DNA from: Marinobacter flavimaris
GTDB lineage: Bacteria; Pseudomonadota; Gammaproteobacteria; Pseudomonadales; Oleiphilaceae
Direction of reading: 5' to 3'
Length of the DNA: 64,000 nucleotides
Assembly: GCF_002933295.1 (NCBI RefSeq)
Contig: NZ_PSSW01000007.1
Span: 124,001 to 188,000, forward strand
Shown here in pieces: positions 11,854-24,361 of the stretch; position 1 is the stretch's first letter; each line of letters opens with the position of its first letter. The position numbers and the translations under genes are program-made. The notes under the pieces are model-generated. The model made no database searches, was not told the DNA's origin, and worked only from the letters and a program-made list of their open reading frames with translations.

Positions 11854-12780
11854 GTGAAAAACATACCGTCGATCCATCAGTCTCCTTCCCAGCCCCAGAA
11901 ACTGGCTGCGCTGCGTCAGGCACACAAGGACTGGAACAACACGCCGGATGTACTCACCAGGCTAACGCGCCGGCTGTCCACTACCCTGTCTCTGGAACAA
12001 CAGCTGGCGATCCTGGCCGAAGAGCTGGTCGCCATTGTTCCTTTCAGTGCGCTCAACTACCGCCACCGGATCGGTAAACAAGATTTCGTCTATGCCACAG
12101 GCATGGGGGGCCCACACCGCTGCGAATACCGGCTGAGCCTAGAAGGTGTCAATTATGGGACCCTGGTGCTGCAACGTCGGCAGAGGTTCTCGGAACAGGA
12201 GCTGGAAGGCGTAGAGATGGTTCTGAGTGCGGCGATCTGCCCGATTCGCAACGCCTGCCAGTACGTGGCCATTGAACAGGCATCTCTGACAGATTCCCTG
12301 ACCGGCATACCCAACAAACGCGCCCTGGACGACGCTCTGCAGCGCTCCAGCCTGTTATCAGAGCGCCATGGCGAGCCCTACTCGCTCGTCCTCTGCGATC
12401 TGGACCACTTCAAGACGGTGAACGACACTCACGGCCATGTGGTTGGCGACCATCTTCTGCAATTGGCCGCGTGCGAGATCGAGAAGTCGATCCGAACCTC
12501 GGATTCAGTCTACCGCTTTGGCGGCGAGGAGTTTGCTATCCTGCTCCCGCATACCTCGGAGCAGGATGCCAGGGATGTAGCAGAGCGCGTTCGCGAAGCG
12601 ATTGCCGCTATCCGGGTTGATGGCGGAGAGAAGGAGCTGAAGGTCACAACGAGTTGTGGTGTTGCCACTTTCCTGCCCAAGGAGGCGCCCCAGGCCTGGC
12701 TGGCAAGGGCGGACGAGGCACTCTATCGTGCCAAACACCAGGGCCGTAACTGCACCCGGGTGTTTGCCACCATTTCGTAA
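11854..12780 (+). CDS. Soluble diguanylate cyclase (GGDEF) with N-terminal GAF-like region
   Basis: A 308-residue cytosolic protein without membrane helices or signal peptide. Residues ~30-140 resemble a GAF-type sensor (LSLEQQLAILAEELVAIVPFSALNY...LEGVEMVLSAAICPIRNA). The GGDEF domain starts at DSLTGIPNKRAL (~148). It has the metal/substrate segment CDLDHFKTVNDTHGH and the active-site GGEEF at 223-227. RTSD (214-217) sits exactly five residues before it, a canonical inhibitory I-site. It is therefore expected to make c-di-GMP from two GTP and be product-inhibited. The start is GTG at 11854. It stands alone, convergent with rluB (stops 3 bases apart), so context gives no clue to its target. 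Confidence 0.9.
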   Translation: MKNIPSIHQSPSQPQKLAALRQAHKDWNNTPDVLTRLTRRLSTTLSLEQQLAILAEELVAIVPFSALNYRHRIGKQDFVYATGMGGPHRCEYRLSLEGVNYGTLVLQRRQRFSEQELEGVEMVLSAAICPIRNACQYVAIEQASLTDSLTGIPNKRALDDALQRSSLLSERHGEPYSLVLCDLDHFKTVNDTHGHVVGDHLLQLAACEIEKSIRTSDSVYRFGGEEFAILLPHTSEQDARDVAERVREAIAAIRVDGGEKELKVTTSCGVATFLPKEAPQAWLARADEALYRAKHQGRNCTRVFATIS

Positions 12781-12783
12781 CGA

Positions 12784-13767
12784 TCAGCCCCGGGGCGTCT
12801 TGCTTCGGGCTCTCTCTGGCCGGGGAGCACGCCCGGCTGGTTTGGCAGGTTTGGTGTCGCTGACAGCCCATTTGTTGCCGGGGGTTTTCTTACCGGACCG
12901 GCCAGGGCTTTTCCGCCTCTGGCGGTCGTGGGCCGCTTTCTCATTTGGCGTTTTCTGCGGAATCTCAACCGCTTCGAGACCAACCGTGCGACTCAGGGTG
13001 TCTACTGCGCGCTGATCCAGCTCTTCCCATTTTCCTACGGTCAACCTGCTCGGCAGGAAGATCGGCCCGTAGCGCACGCGTTTCAGCCGACTGACGCGAA
13101 CACCCTGGGATTCCCACAGACGACGTACTTCCCGATTGCGCCCTTCCAGCAAGGTCACGTGGAACCAGCGATTTATACCGCTACCGCCAGCCGGAGAGAT
13201 ATCGGTGAACTTGGCCATGCCATCTTCCAGGAGAACGCCCTGAAGCAGGCGCTCGATCATCGCATCGTCCACTTCCCCGAAGATCCGTACCGCGTATTCC
13301 CGATCAATCTGGTTGGACGGGTGCATCAGGCGATTCGCCAACTCGCCGTCTGTGGTGAAGAGCACCAGACCCGTGGTATTGATATCCAGCCGTCCGATGG
13401 AAATCCACCGGTGCTCCTTGAGACGTGGCAAACGATCAAACACCGTCGGCCGCCCCTCAGGATCCTTTCGAGTGGTAACCTCACCCTCCGGCTTGTTATA
13501 AATCAGTACCCGGCGCATCACTTCCGCCGCACCGGACACTTCAAGTCGCTTGCCGTCGAGTTCGAAGCGATCCTCAACAGTCGCTTTTTGCCCGGGCGCC
13601 ACAGGTTGCCCGTTGACCAGCAGGCGGCCGGCTTCCATCCAGCCTTCAATTTCCCGGCGCGAACCGATGCCCGCGCGGGCAAGCAATTTCTGAATACGCT
13701 CTGGCCCACCCTGGCTCGCGTTGTCCTTGGCTGGTCTGGCTGGTTTGTTGGGGCGTTCTGCCGCCAT
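12784..13767 (-). CDS. rluB: 23S rRNA pseudouridine synthase RluB
   Basis: A 327-residue RsuA-type pseudouridine synthase. An S4 RNA-binding domain covers residues ~20-70 (ERIQKLLARAGIGSRREIEGW). The catalytic core follows with the Asp-containing motif GRLDINTTGLVLFTTDGELA; the Asp attacks uridine, and RluB converts U2605 of 23S rRNA. VTLLEGRNREVRRLWESQGV is typical of this branch. The last ~70 residues are a lysine/arginine/proline-rich tail, also common in RluB of pseudomonads. It is the last gene of trpS-scpA-scpB-rluB, 39 bases after scpB. RluE or RluF are less likely given the length and the scpB neighbourhood. Confidence 0.94.
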   Translation of the reverse strand: MAAERPNKPARPAKDNASQGGPERIQKLLARAGIGSRREIEGWMEAGRLLVNGQPVAPGQKATVEDRFELDGKRLEVSGAAEVMRRVLIYNKPEGEVTTRKDPEGRPTVFDRLPRLKEHRWISIGRLDINTTGLVLFTTDGELANRLMHPSNQIDREYAVRIFGEVDDAMIERLLQGVLLEDGMAKFTDISPAGGSGINRWFHVTLLEGRNREVRRLWESQGVRVSRLKRVRYGPIFLPSRLTVGKWEELDQRAVDTLSRTVGLEAVEIPQKTPNEKAAHDRQRRKSPGRSGKKTPGNKWAVSDTKPAKPAGRAPRPERARSKTPRG

Positions 13768-13806
13768 GAAATCAATCCTTAGTATCTGACTGACACCCGA
13801 ATGGCG

Positions 13807-14445
13807 TCAGTGAAGTGTCTGGCTCGAAGATTCGTCGTCGTTCTCGGCAGTCGTTGATTCGAACTCGATCTCCGCCTGCATGTTCTTTTCAATTTCCCGG
13901 CCGATCTCTTCAAGATCGCGGACTTCATTCAGGGGCGGCATCTGATCCAGGCCCGTGAGGTTAAAGTAGTCCAGAAACTGTTTCGTAGTCGCATACATGG
14001 CCGGACGGCCGGGAACATCCCGATGCCCAACGACGCGAACCCACTCTCGCTCAAGCAGGGTGCGAATGATATTGCTGCTTACCGTAACACCCCGAATATC
14101 CTCGATTTCACCCCGGGTGATGGGCTGCCGGTAGGCGATCAAGGCCAGGGTTTCAAGCAACGCCCGGGAATAGCGCTGGGGCTTTTCCTCAAACAAACGC
14201 CCGACCCAGGGCGCGAATTCCTCGCGCACCTGAATACGGTAGCCGCTGGCAACCTTCTTCAATTCAAAACCGCGCCCTTCGCAGGCCGCTTCCAGAAGTA
14301 CCATGACATGTTCCATTACCTGGCGTGCGGGGCGCTCCTCTTCACTGAACAGGTCCCGGAGCTGGTCGAGAGACAAGGGTTTGCCCGCAGCCAGCAGGGC
14401 CGCTTCGGCGATCGCCTGTATTCTCAGCAGGTGTTCTTCGTTCAT
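13807..14445 (-). CDS. scpB: Segregation and condensation protein ScpB
   Basis: A 212-residue kleisin-associated dimer with two winged-helix domains (KPLSLDQLRDLFS...; ALLETLALIAYRQPITRGEIEDIRGV). GRPAMYATTKQFLDYFNLTGL is the usual ScpB ending; the last ~35 residues are an acidic tail. It forms the SMC-ScpA-ScpB complex that compacts and separates replicated origins. It follows scpA by 42 bases. The ATG at 14445 is preceded by a purine-rich region. Confidence 0.96.
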   Translation of the reverse strand: MNEEHLLRIQAIAEAALLAAGKPLSLDQLRDLFSEEERPARQVMEHVMVLLEAACEGRGFELKKVASGYRIQVREEFAPWVGRLFEEKPQRYSRALLETLALIAYRQPITRGEIEDIRGVTVSSNIIRTLLEREWVRVVGHRDVPGRPAMYATTKQFLDYFNLTGLDQMPPLNEVRDLEEIGREIEKNMQAEIEFESTTAENDDESSSQTLH

Positions 14446-14487
14446 GGTGTCTGATCCGTATTTCCGTGCTTTGAACGTTGGGAGGCC

Positions 14488-15321
14488 CTAGCTGGCTGCC
14501 CTGGCTCGAACATGAATCGGGCCCAGAACCTCGGCCTGAACAACCTCGATCAGCTGCTCTTTGACCAGCTCAAGCGTGGCCAGGAAGGTCACCACGACGC
14601 CGAGCCGGCCCTCTTCAATCGTAAACAGGCTTTCGAATGTCACAAAATGATCGTCCTGAAGCACCGACAGGATTGCGGACATGCGCTCCCGGGTCGAAAG
14701 CCTTTCCCGTTCAACATGGTGACTGGTAAACAGGTCTGCCCGCTGAAGAACGCCTTGCAGAGCCAGCAGCATTTCCCGCAAGTCTACATCCGGATGGGGC
14801 TGACTGGAGGGCATCTTCGGCAGCGCGGCGGAGGCGGCAAAGGTATCGCGTTCCAGGCGCGGTAATTCATCAATATCTTCAGCAGCCTGCTTGAACCGTT
14901 CGTATTGCTGAAGCCGGCGAATCAGTTCTGCCCGGGGATCAACCTCTTCCTCATCGTCGCTTTCCTGTCGAGGCAACAGCATCCTCGATTTGATCTCCGC
15001 CAATGTGGCGGCCATCACCAGGTATTCCGCAGCCAGCTCGAACCGCATGGCCTCCACGGCACCGATGTAATCCATGTATTGCCGGGTAATTTCGCTAACG
15101 TCGATGTCCAGAATGTTCATGTTCTGGCGACGGATGAGATACAGCAGAAGATCCAGGGGCCCTTCGAACGCCTCAAGGAAGACGGCAAGGGCGTCCGGCG
15201 GAATGTACAAATCCTTGGGAAGATCCACCACCGGCTTGCCGGACACCCGCGCCAGGGGCGACTGCTCCGGTGCAGCGTCCTGGGCTTCGGGCGTGGCCTG
15301 ATCGGTGGATTCTTCAGTCAT
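14488..15321 (-). CDS. scpA: Segregation and condensation protein ScpA (kleisin)
   Basis: A 277-residue kleisin that bridges the two SMC heads. Its N-terminal SMC-neck-binding region begins at FLEAFEGPLDLLLYLIRRQNMNILDI, the ScpA hallmark. The centre contains the ScpB-binding segment, and the C-terminal winged helix (MSAILSVLQDDHFVTFESLFTIEEGRLGVVVTFLATLELVKEQ) contacts the SMC cap. It lies 59 bases after trpS. An N-terminal extension of ~45 residues rich in Ala/Glu/Pro precedes the conserved part. The partner SMC gene in this window is frameshifted as sequenced. Confidence 0.96.
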   Translation of the reverse strand: MTEESTDQATPEAQDAAPEQSPLARVSGKPVVDLPKDLYIPPDALAVFLEAFEGPLDLLLYLIRRQNMNILDIDVSEITRQYMDYIGAVEAMRFELAAEYLVMAATLAEIKSRMLLPRQESDDEEEVDPRAELIRRLQQYERFKQAAEDIDELPRLERDTFAASAALPKMPSSQPHPDVDLREMLLALQGVLQRADLFTSHHVERERLSTRERMSAILSVLQDDHFVTFESLFTIEEGRLGVVVTFLATLELVKEQLIEVVQAEVLGPIHVRARAAS

Positions 15322-15380
15322 AACCTTTCACTCCGGGTCGGCGCACTGGCTGTATGCTCGTGGCACCGACTCCTGCGGAT

Positions 15381-16595
15381 TCAACGGTAATGAAGCCCCA
15401 TGGCGGCCCGGACTTCCTCCAGGGTGTCGCGGGCGGCGTCGCGGGCGTGCTCGCGACCTTCCTGGAGAATGGAATGAACCAGATCCGGATTGCCCTCATA
15501 CTCCCGCGCGCGTTCGTGGAGCGGACGCTGCTCCTCGACAATCGCGTCAATCAACGGCTTCTTGCAGTCCAGGCAACCGATGCCGGCACTGCGACAACCG
15601 GTCTGCACCCACTCCTGAGTGTCAGCATCGGAATAGATCTTGTGCATTCCCCACACCGGGCACTTCTCGGGTTCACCCGCGTCGGTGCGCCGGACCCGCT
15701 GGGGATCGGTCTGCATGGTGCGAACCTTCTGGGCTACGCTGTCCGGCTCTTCCCGGAGACCGATATAGTTGTTGTAGGACTTGGACATTTTCTGCCCATC
15801 CAGCCCCGGCAACTTGGATTCTGGCGTCAGCAGCGGTTGGGGCTCCGGCAGAATCACCTTGCCGCCACCTTCAATGTAACCGTAAAGACGCTCACGATCG
15901 CCCAGGGAGATATTCTGTTGTTCTTTCAACAGAGCACGGGCCGTTTCCAGGGCGTCCATGTCGCCCTCTTCCTGGTAACGCCTCTTGAGATTGCGATAGA
16001 GCTTGGCGTTTTTCTTGCCCATCTTCACGATGGCACCTTCCGCCTGCTCTTCAAAGCCTGGCTCACGACCATAGATGTGGTTGAACCGGCGCGCGATTTC
16101 CCGGGTGATTTCAACGTGGGAAACCTGATCTGCACCAACGGGCACTTTTCCTGCCCGGTAAACCAGAATATCTGCACTCTGAAGCAGCGGGTAACCCAGG
16201 AACCCGTAAGTCGCCAGATCCTTCTCCCGCAGCTTCTCCTGCTGATCCTTGAACGTCGGCACGCGTTCCAGCCACCCGAGTGGCGTGATCATCGAGAGCA
16301 GCAGATGCAGTTCGGCGTGCTCGGGCACCTGAGACTGGATAAACATCGTGGACGAGCCCGGGTTCACGCCGGCCGCCAGCCAATCGATGACCATATCCCA
16401 GACGCTTTGTTCAATGCCGGAGGGGTCATCGTAGTTGGTGGTGAGTGCGTGCCAGTCCGCCACAAAGAAAAAACATTCGAATTCATGCTGGAGTTTAACC
16501 CAGTTTTTCAGCACACCGTGGTAGTGGCCAAGGTGAAGCTTGCCGGTCGGACGCATGCCGGACAAAACCCTTTGCTGGGAATCTACAGAACTCAA
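15381..16595 (-). CDS. trpS: Tryptophanyl-tRNA synthetase
   Basis: A 404-residue class I aminoacyl-tRNA synthetase that charges tRNA-Trp. The HIGH box appears as KLHLGHYHG (residues ~19-27) and the second signature as LDGQKMSKSYNN. It is longer than the ~330-residue E. coli enzyme. The extra length lies between the Rossmann core and KMSKS (LYGYIEGGGKVILPEPQPLL) and in a Cys-containing part (TGCRSAGIGCLDCKKPL), as in pseudomonad TrpS. The start codon appears to be TTG (16595) with a good AAGGAG eight bases before it; no ATG or GTG in frame fits as well. It is the first gene of trpS-scpAB-rluB. Confidence 0.96.
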   Translation of the reverse strand: MSSVDSQQRVLSGMRPTGKLHLGHYHGVLKNWVKLQHEFECFFFVADWHALTTNYDDPSGIEQSVWDMVIDWLAAGVNPGSSTMFIQSQVPEHAELHLLLSMITPLGWLERVPTFKDQQEKLREKDLATYGFLGYPLLQSADILVYRAGKVPVGADQVSHVEITREIARRFNHIYGREPGFEEQAEGAIVKMGKKNAKLYRNLKRRYQEEGDMDALETARALLKEQQNISLGDRERLYGYIEGGGKVILPEPQPLLTPESKLPGLDGQKMSKSYNNYIGLREEPDSVAQKVRTMQTDPQRVRRTDAGEPEKCPVWGMHKIYSDADTQEWVQTGCRSAGIGCLDCKKPLIDAIVEEQRPLHERAREYEGNPDLVHSILQEGREHARDAARDTLEEVRAAMGLHYR

Positions 16596-16659
16596 AGCAC
16601 GAACTCCTTATTTGGTATTGGAACCGCCATCATAGTTCAGGCGACCCGGCATTATAAAT

Positions 16660-16698
16660 AAAAAACCCCCGCTCTGCAGGGCAGAAACGGGGGTTTTT
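16660..16698 (-). terminator. Rho-independent terminator after sucD
   Basis: The arms aaaaacccccg and cgggggttttt form an 11-bp stem with T tracts in both directions. It follows the sucD stop by 17 bases and closes the sdh-suc block. It also lies upstream of trpS, so the trpS promoter must lie in the 65 bases after it. Confidence 0.92.
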
Positions 16699-16715
16699 AC
16701 TGAAAGAAGGCCAGC

Positions 16716-17588
16716 TTACCAGCCAGTGACTTCCTTCAGGGCCTGACCGATCTCGGCCAGACTGCGTACGGTGCGAACACCAGCGTCTTCCAGGGCGGCA
16801 AACTTATCGTCTGCTGTACCCTTGCCACCGGAGATGATGGCGCCCGCATGGCCCATGCGCTTGCCCGGAGGCGCAGTAACACCAGCGATGTAGGAAACCA
16901 CCGGCTTGGAGACGTTCTGCTTGATGTAGGCCGCAGCTTCTTCCTCGGCGGTACCGCCGATCTCGCCAATCATCACAATGGCTTCTGTCTCGGGATCTTT
17001 CTCGAGCAGGGCCAGAATGTCGATGAAGTTGGAGCCCGGGATCGGGTCGCCACCGATACCGATACAGGTGGACTGACCGTAGCCGAAGTCAGTGGTCTGC
17101 TTGACCGCTTCGTAAGTCAGGGTGCCTGAACGGGAGACGATGCCAACCTTGCCCTTCTTGTGGATGTGGCCAGGCATAATGCCGATCTTGCACTCGTCCG
17201 GAGTGATAACACCCGGGCAGTTCGGACCAATCATGCGAACGCCTTTGCGATCCACGTATTCTTTGGCGTACAGCATATCGATAGTCGGGATACCTTCAGT
17301 GATACATACGATCAGCTGAATGCCGGCATCCGCCGCTTCGATGATGGCGTCCTTACAGAACGGCGCAGGTACGTAGATAACGGTAGCTTCAGCGCCGGTT
17401 GCTTCAACGGCGTCACGCACGGTGTTGAACACCGGCAGACCCAGATGCTCGGTACCGCCCTTGCCGGGGCTGACGCCACCAACCATCTTGGTGCCGTAGG
17501 CGATCGCCTGCTCTGAGTGGAAGGTGCCCTGTGCGCCGGTAAAGCCCTGACAGATAACCTTGGTGTCTTTGTTAATCAGGATGCTCAT
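16716..17588 (-). CDS. sucD: Succinyl-CoA synthetase alpha subunit
   Basis: A 290-residue subunit binding CoA through its N-terminal Rossmann fold ([21 protein letters not shown]) and carrying the phosphohistidine in [14 protein letters not shown] (His ~246). PNCPGVITP and [12 protein letters not shown] are family landmarks. With SucC it interconverts succinyl-CoA and succinate with substrate-level phosphorylation. Its ATG overlaps the sucC stop by one base (TAATG), so the subunits are translationally coupled. Confidence 0.98.
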   Translation of the reverse strand: MSILINKDTKVICQGFTGAQGTFHSEQAIAYGTKMVGGVSPGKGGTEHLGLPVFNTVRDAVEATGAEATVIYVPAPFCKDAIIEAADAGIQLIVCITEGIPTIDMLYAKEYVDRKGVRMIGPNCPGVITPDECKIGIMPGHIHKKGKVGIVSRSGTLTYEAVKQTTDFGYGQSTCIGIGGDPIPGSNFIDILALLEKDPETEAIVMIGEIGGTAEEEAAAYIKQNVSKPVVSYIAGVTAPPGKRMGHAGAIISGGKGTADDKFAALEDAGVRTVRSLAEIGQALKEVTGW

Positions 17589-18754
17589 TATTTACCCCCT
17601 GCGGCTTTAACAACTTGCTCTGCCGCATTCGACAGACTGGTAGCGGCAATGATGTTCAGACCGCTCTCGGCGAGTACCTGAGTACCCTTCTCCGCGTTGT
17701 TGCCTTCAAGGCGAACCACAACAGGAACCTTGACGCCGACTTCCTTCACGGCACCGATGATGCCCTCTGCAATCATGTCGCAGCGAACGATACCACCGAA
17801 GATGTTGACCAGAACCGCCTTCACATTGGAGTCAGACAGGATGATCTTGAATGCCTCGGAAACACGCTCCTTGGTTGCACCGCCGCCAACGTCCAGGAAG
17901 TTGGCAGGCTGGCCGCCGGACAGCTTGATGATGTCCATGGTACCCATGGCCAGGCCGGCACCGTTGACCATGCAGCCGATGTTGCCTTCCAGGGCCACGT
18001 AGTTGAGCTCCCACTTGGCCGCTTCCGCTTCCCGGGAATCTTCCTGGGAGGGATCGTGCATCTCGTGGATCTTTTTCTGGCGGTACAGTGCGTTGCCGTC
18101 GACGCCGACTTTGGCGTCCAGGCAGTGCAGATCACCAGCCGGGGTAATAACCAGCGGGTTGATTTCTACCAGTGCCAGATCGCACTCTTCGAACAGCTTG
18201 GCCAGACCAACGAAGATCTTGGTGAACTGACCGATCTGCTTGCCTTCCAGGCCCAGCTTGAACGCGAGCTCGCGGCCCTGGTACGGCTGAGCGCCAACCA
18301 GCGGGTCGATTTCGGCTTTCAGGATCTTCTCGGGCGTTTCTTCGGCAACCTTCTCGATCTCAACACCACCTTCGGTGGAGGCCATGAACACAATGCGGCG
18401 AGTGCCACGATCAACAACCGCGCCCAGGTAGAGCTCCTGGTCGATGTCGGTGAGGGATTCAACCAGGATCTTGCTCACCGGCTGGCCGTTTTCATCTGTC
18501 TGGTAGGTTACCAGGTTCTGGCCCAGCCACTTCTCGGCAAACTCACGGATCTCTTCTTTGCTCTTGACCAGCTTTACACCGCCAGCCTTACCACGGCCAC
18601 CTGCGTGAACCTGGGCTTTCACAACCCATGCATCACCGCCGATTTCACCAGCTGCGTCTACAGCTTCCTTCGGAGTATCACAGGCAATGCCCTTGGATAC
18701 TGGCAGGCCATATTCAGCGAAAAGCTGTTTGCCCTGATATTCATGCAAATTCAT
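17588..18754 (-). CDS. sucC: Succinyl-CoA synthetase beta subunit
   Basis: A 388-residue subunit with an N-terminal ATP-grasp domain ([37 protein letters not shown]) and a C-terminal flavodoxin-like domain ([11 protein letters not shown]...; [16 protein letters not shown]). It gives nucleotide and succinate binding. The length matches the family. It is the fourth gene of the odh/suc run, 36 bases after lpd. Confidence 0.98.
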   Translation of the reverse strand: MNLHEYQGKQLFAEYGLPVSKGIACDTPKEAVDAAGEIGGDAWVVKAQVHAGGRGKAGGVKLVKSKEEIREFAEKWLGQNLVTYQTDENGQPVSKILVESLTDIDQELYLGAVVDRGTRRIVFMASTEGGVEIEKVAEETPEKILKAEIDPLVGAQPYQGRELAFKLGLEGKQIGQFTKIFVGLAKLFEECDLALVEINPLVITPAGDLHCLDAKVGVDGNALYRQKKIHEMHDPSQEDSREAEAAKWELNYVALEGNIGCMVNGAGLAMGTMDIIKLSGGQPANFLDVGGGATKERVSEAFKIILSDSNVKAVLVNIFGGIVRCDMIAEGIIGAVKEVGVKVPVVVRLEGNNAEKGTQVLAESGLNIIAATSLSNAAEQVVKAAGGK

Positions 18755-18790
18755 AGTTAATGTCCCGAATTAAAAAATTCCTGGTTTGCG

Positions 18791-21498
<2,708 letters not shown>

Positions 21499-21523
21499 TA
21501 CAGATCCTTAGTTCGGTAGCTCG

Positions 21524-24361
21524 TCAAATTTCAAACGCGTCGTTAACCAGTTTCTTCTGCTCTTCAATGTGGACCGACATATGGCCACAGGCAGGAGCAG
21601 CCGAAGCGTCACGACCGGCATATTGAAGGTACAGCTTGGGGTTCTTGCGATGCAGCGCATTACGCATGTGATGCTGGCTGCAGTACCAGGCACCCTGGTT
21701 CATCGGCTCTTCCTGACACCAGACAACGTGCTTGAGCTTGGAGTACTCGCTCAAGAGCTCGTCAAGATCGTCTCCGGGGAAAGGATACAGCTGTTCGATC
21801 CGGACAATGGCCACGTCATCACGCTCGTCCGACTTCTTCTTTTCAAGCAGATCGAAATACACCTTGCCTGAGCACAGGATCAGACGGGTGACCTTCTTCG
21901 GATCGGACGGTTCTTTCTCGGGCAGCACCGTCTTGAAAGTACCGCTGGTCAGATCATCAAGATCAGACGTCGCTTCCTTATGCCGCAGCAGGCTCTTGGG
22001 CGTAATGGCTACCAACGGCTTGCGCAACGGGCGTTTTACCTGGCGCCGCAGCATATGGAATACCTGGGAAGGCGTGGTCGGCACGCAAACCTGGATATTA
22101 TGCTCTGCACTCAGTTGCAGGAAACGCTCAAGGCGCGCCGAGCTGTGCTCTGGCCCCTGCCCTTCGTAACCATGGGGCAGCAGAAGGGTCAGACCACAAA
22201 GGCGTCCCCACTTGTGCTCACCACTGGTCAGGAACTGGTCGATTACAACCTGGGCACCGTTGGCAAAATCGCCGAACTGCGCTTCCCAGACCACAAGGCC
22301 ATCAGGCGCGGTCGTGGCGTAGCCGTACTCGAACGCCATTACGGCTTCTTCCGACAGCAGCGAGTCGTAAATTTCGAACTTGGGCTGATCTTCCGACAAT
22401 TCCGCCAGAGCAATATGGGTCGATCCATCTTTCTGGTTGTGAAGGACGGCATGGCGGTGAGAGAACGTGCCACGGCCAATATCCTGCCCCGTAAGGCGGA
22501 TTGGGTGACCCTCGTCCAACAGCGTCGCATACGCCATGACTTCACCGTAGCCCCAGTTGATAGGCAGGGCGCCGGCGGTCATTTTTTCGCGGTCGGAAAC
22601 AATCTTGGAGACCTGACGCTGGATACTGAAACCTTCAGGGACCGAGGTCAGTTTCTTGCCCAGCTTCTGGATCGTCTTCAGCGCAACGCTGGACTTGCAC
22701 TTGGCTGTCCACTCGTGGCCGAGGTAAGGAGTCCAGTCAACGTAGAGCTCTTTGTTGGGCTCTTTGACCAGGGATTTGACCACGTGCTCGCCATTATCCA
22801 GGGCGTCACGGTAGTCGTTCTCCATCTGCTTGGCTTCTTCCTCGGTGATAACACCGGTTTCCACCAATTGATCCACGTACAGGTTGCGGGTGGTCTTCAG
22901 CTTGCGGATTTTCTCGTACATGACCGGCTGGGTTGCTGCCGGCTCGTCCGCTTCGTTGTGACCACGACGACGATAGCAGACCAGATCGATCACCACGTCG
23001 TTCTTGAATTCGTTGCGATAATCCATCGCCATCTGTGTCACGAACATGACCGCTTCAGGGTCATCCGCATTCACATGCAGAATCGGCGCCTGAATCATCT
23101 TGGCAACGTCGGTACAGTATTCCGTTGACCGCGCATCTTCCTGCTTGCTGGTGGTAAAACCAACCTGGTTGTTGATCACGATATGAATGGTGCCACCAAC
23201 GCCGAAGCCGCGGGTCTGGGACATCTGGAAGGTTTCCATCACCACGCCCTGGCCGGCAAACGCCGCGTCGCCGTGCATGATAATCGGAACGACCTTGGTG
23301 CCCTCATTGTCGTTACGGCGGGTTTGACGAGCCCGGACAGAGCCCTCAACAACCGGAGAAACGATTTCAAGGTGTGACGGGTTAAACGCCATTGCCAGGT
23401 GAACTTCGCCACCCGGCGTCATCACGTTGGATGAGAAGCCCTGGTGGTACTTCACATCACCGGAGCCAGAATCTGCGAGCTTCTTGCCCTCGAATTCGTC
23501 GAAAAGCTCCCGCGGATTTTTGCCCAGGGTGTTTACCAGAACGTTGAGGCGGCCACGGTGAGCCATACCCAGGACGATTTCCTTGGCACCATAGGAGCCG
23601 GCACGCTGAATCAGCTCGTCAAGACATGGGATCAGACTCTCGCCACCCTCAAGGCCGAACCGCTTTACGCCGGGGTAGCGGGACCCCAGGTACTTCTCGA
23701 CGCCTTCGGCGGCCGTCAGGCGCTCAAGGATATGCTTACGGGTGTTATCTTCGTAGGCCGGGCGTGAACGAACCGGCTCCATGCGCTGCTGGAACCAACG
23801 CTTGATGCGGGTATCCACCACGTGCATGTATTCGGCACCGATGCTTTCGCAATAGGTCTGGCGCAGGCCATCGACAATGTCTCCGAGTTTCATGGTCTCG
23901 GAGCCAAGGTTCAGGGAGCCGGTCTGGAATTCGAGATCCCTGTCAGAGTCGGATAGCTCATGAAATTCGGGATCGAGGTCTTCGACCCGGGGACGCTGCC
24001 ATACACCGAGCGGGTCCAGCTTCGCTTCCTGATGACCGCGGAAGCGATAGGCGTTGATCAGCTGGAGAACACGAATCTGCTTTTTGTCCGCATCAGACGT
24101 GGCGCTTGCGGGAACGCCGCCGCTGGCAAGAAAGCGCTGATTGCGGGAAATGTGTTCAAACTGTTCGCGGATGGAAGAGTGGACAATGTCACGGCCCTTG
24201 TAGCCATCGACACTGGGAAGCTTGTCGAAATAGCTGCGCCACTCTTCGGGAACGGCGTTGGGGTCTGTCAGGTAGGTTTCAAAAAGCTGTTCAACATAGG
24301 CGAGATTTCCACCCTGGAGGTGGGAAGTCTGCCATAACTGCTCCATTATGCTTTCGTGCAT
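21524..24361 (-). CDS. sucA: 2-oxoglutarate dehydrogenase E1
   Basis: A 945-residue thiamine diphosphate enzyme that decarboxylates 2-oxoglutarate and succinylates the E2 lipoyl arm. The N-terminus, MHESIMEQLWQTSHLQGGN, matches pseudomonad SucA and supports the first ATG. Landmarks are KRFGLEGGESLIPCLDELI, GMAHRGRLNVLVN, the ThDP motif HGDAAFAGQGVV...NNQVGFTTS, and the C-terminal pyrimidine-binding domain (LTGQDIGRGTFSHRHAVLH). It is the first gene of sucA-sucB-lpd-sucC-sucD and is separated from sdhB by 312 bases. Confidence 0.98.
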   Translation of the reverse strand: MHESIMEQLWQTSHLQGGNLAYVEQLFETYLTDPNAVPEEWRSYFDKLPSVDGYKGRDIVHSSIREQFEHISRNQRFLASGGVPASATSDADKKQIRVLQLINAYRFRGHQEAKLDPLGVWQRPRVEDLDPEFHELSDSDRDLEFQTGSLNLGSETMKLGDIVDGLRQTYCESIGAEYMHVVDTRIKRWFQQRMEPVRSRPAYEDNTRKHILERLTAAEGVEKYLGSRYPGVKRFGLEGGESLIPCLDELIQRAGSYGAKEIVLGMAHRGRLNVLVNTLGKNPRELFDEFEGKKLADSGSGDVKYHQGFSSNVMTPGGEVHLAMAFNPSHLEIVSPVVEGSVRARQTRRNDNEGTKVVPIIMHGDAAFAGQGVVMETFQMSQTRGFGVGGTIHIVINNQVGFTTSKQEDARSTEYCTDVAKMIQAPILHVNADDPEAVMFVTQMAMDYRNEFKNDVVIDLVCYRRRGHNEADEPAATQPVMYEKIRKLKTTRNLYVDQLVETGVITEEEAKQMENDYRDALDNGEHVVKSLVKEPNKELYVDWTPYLGHEWTAKCKSSVALKTIQKLGKKLTSVPEGFSIQRQVSKIVSDREKMTAGALPINWGYGEVMAYATLLDEGHPIRLTGQDIGRGTFSHRHAVLHNQKDGSTHIALAELSEDQPKFEIYDSLLSEEAVMAFEYGYATTAPDGLVVWEAQFGDFANGAQVVIDQFLTSGEHKWGRLCGLTLLLPHGYEGQGPEHSSARLERFLQLSAEHNIQVCVPTTPSQVFHMLRRQVKRPLRKPLVAITPKSLLRHKEATSDLDDLTSGTFKTVLPEKEPSDPKKVTRLILCSGKVYFDLLEKKKSDERDDVAIVRIEQLYPFPGDDLDELLSEYSKLKHVVWCQEEPMNQGAWYCSQHHMRNALHRKNPKLYLQYAGRDASAAPACGHMSVHIEEQKKLVNDAFEI

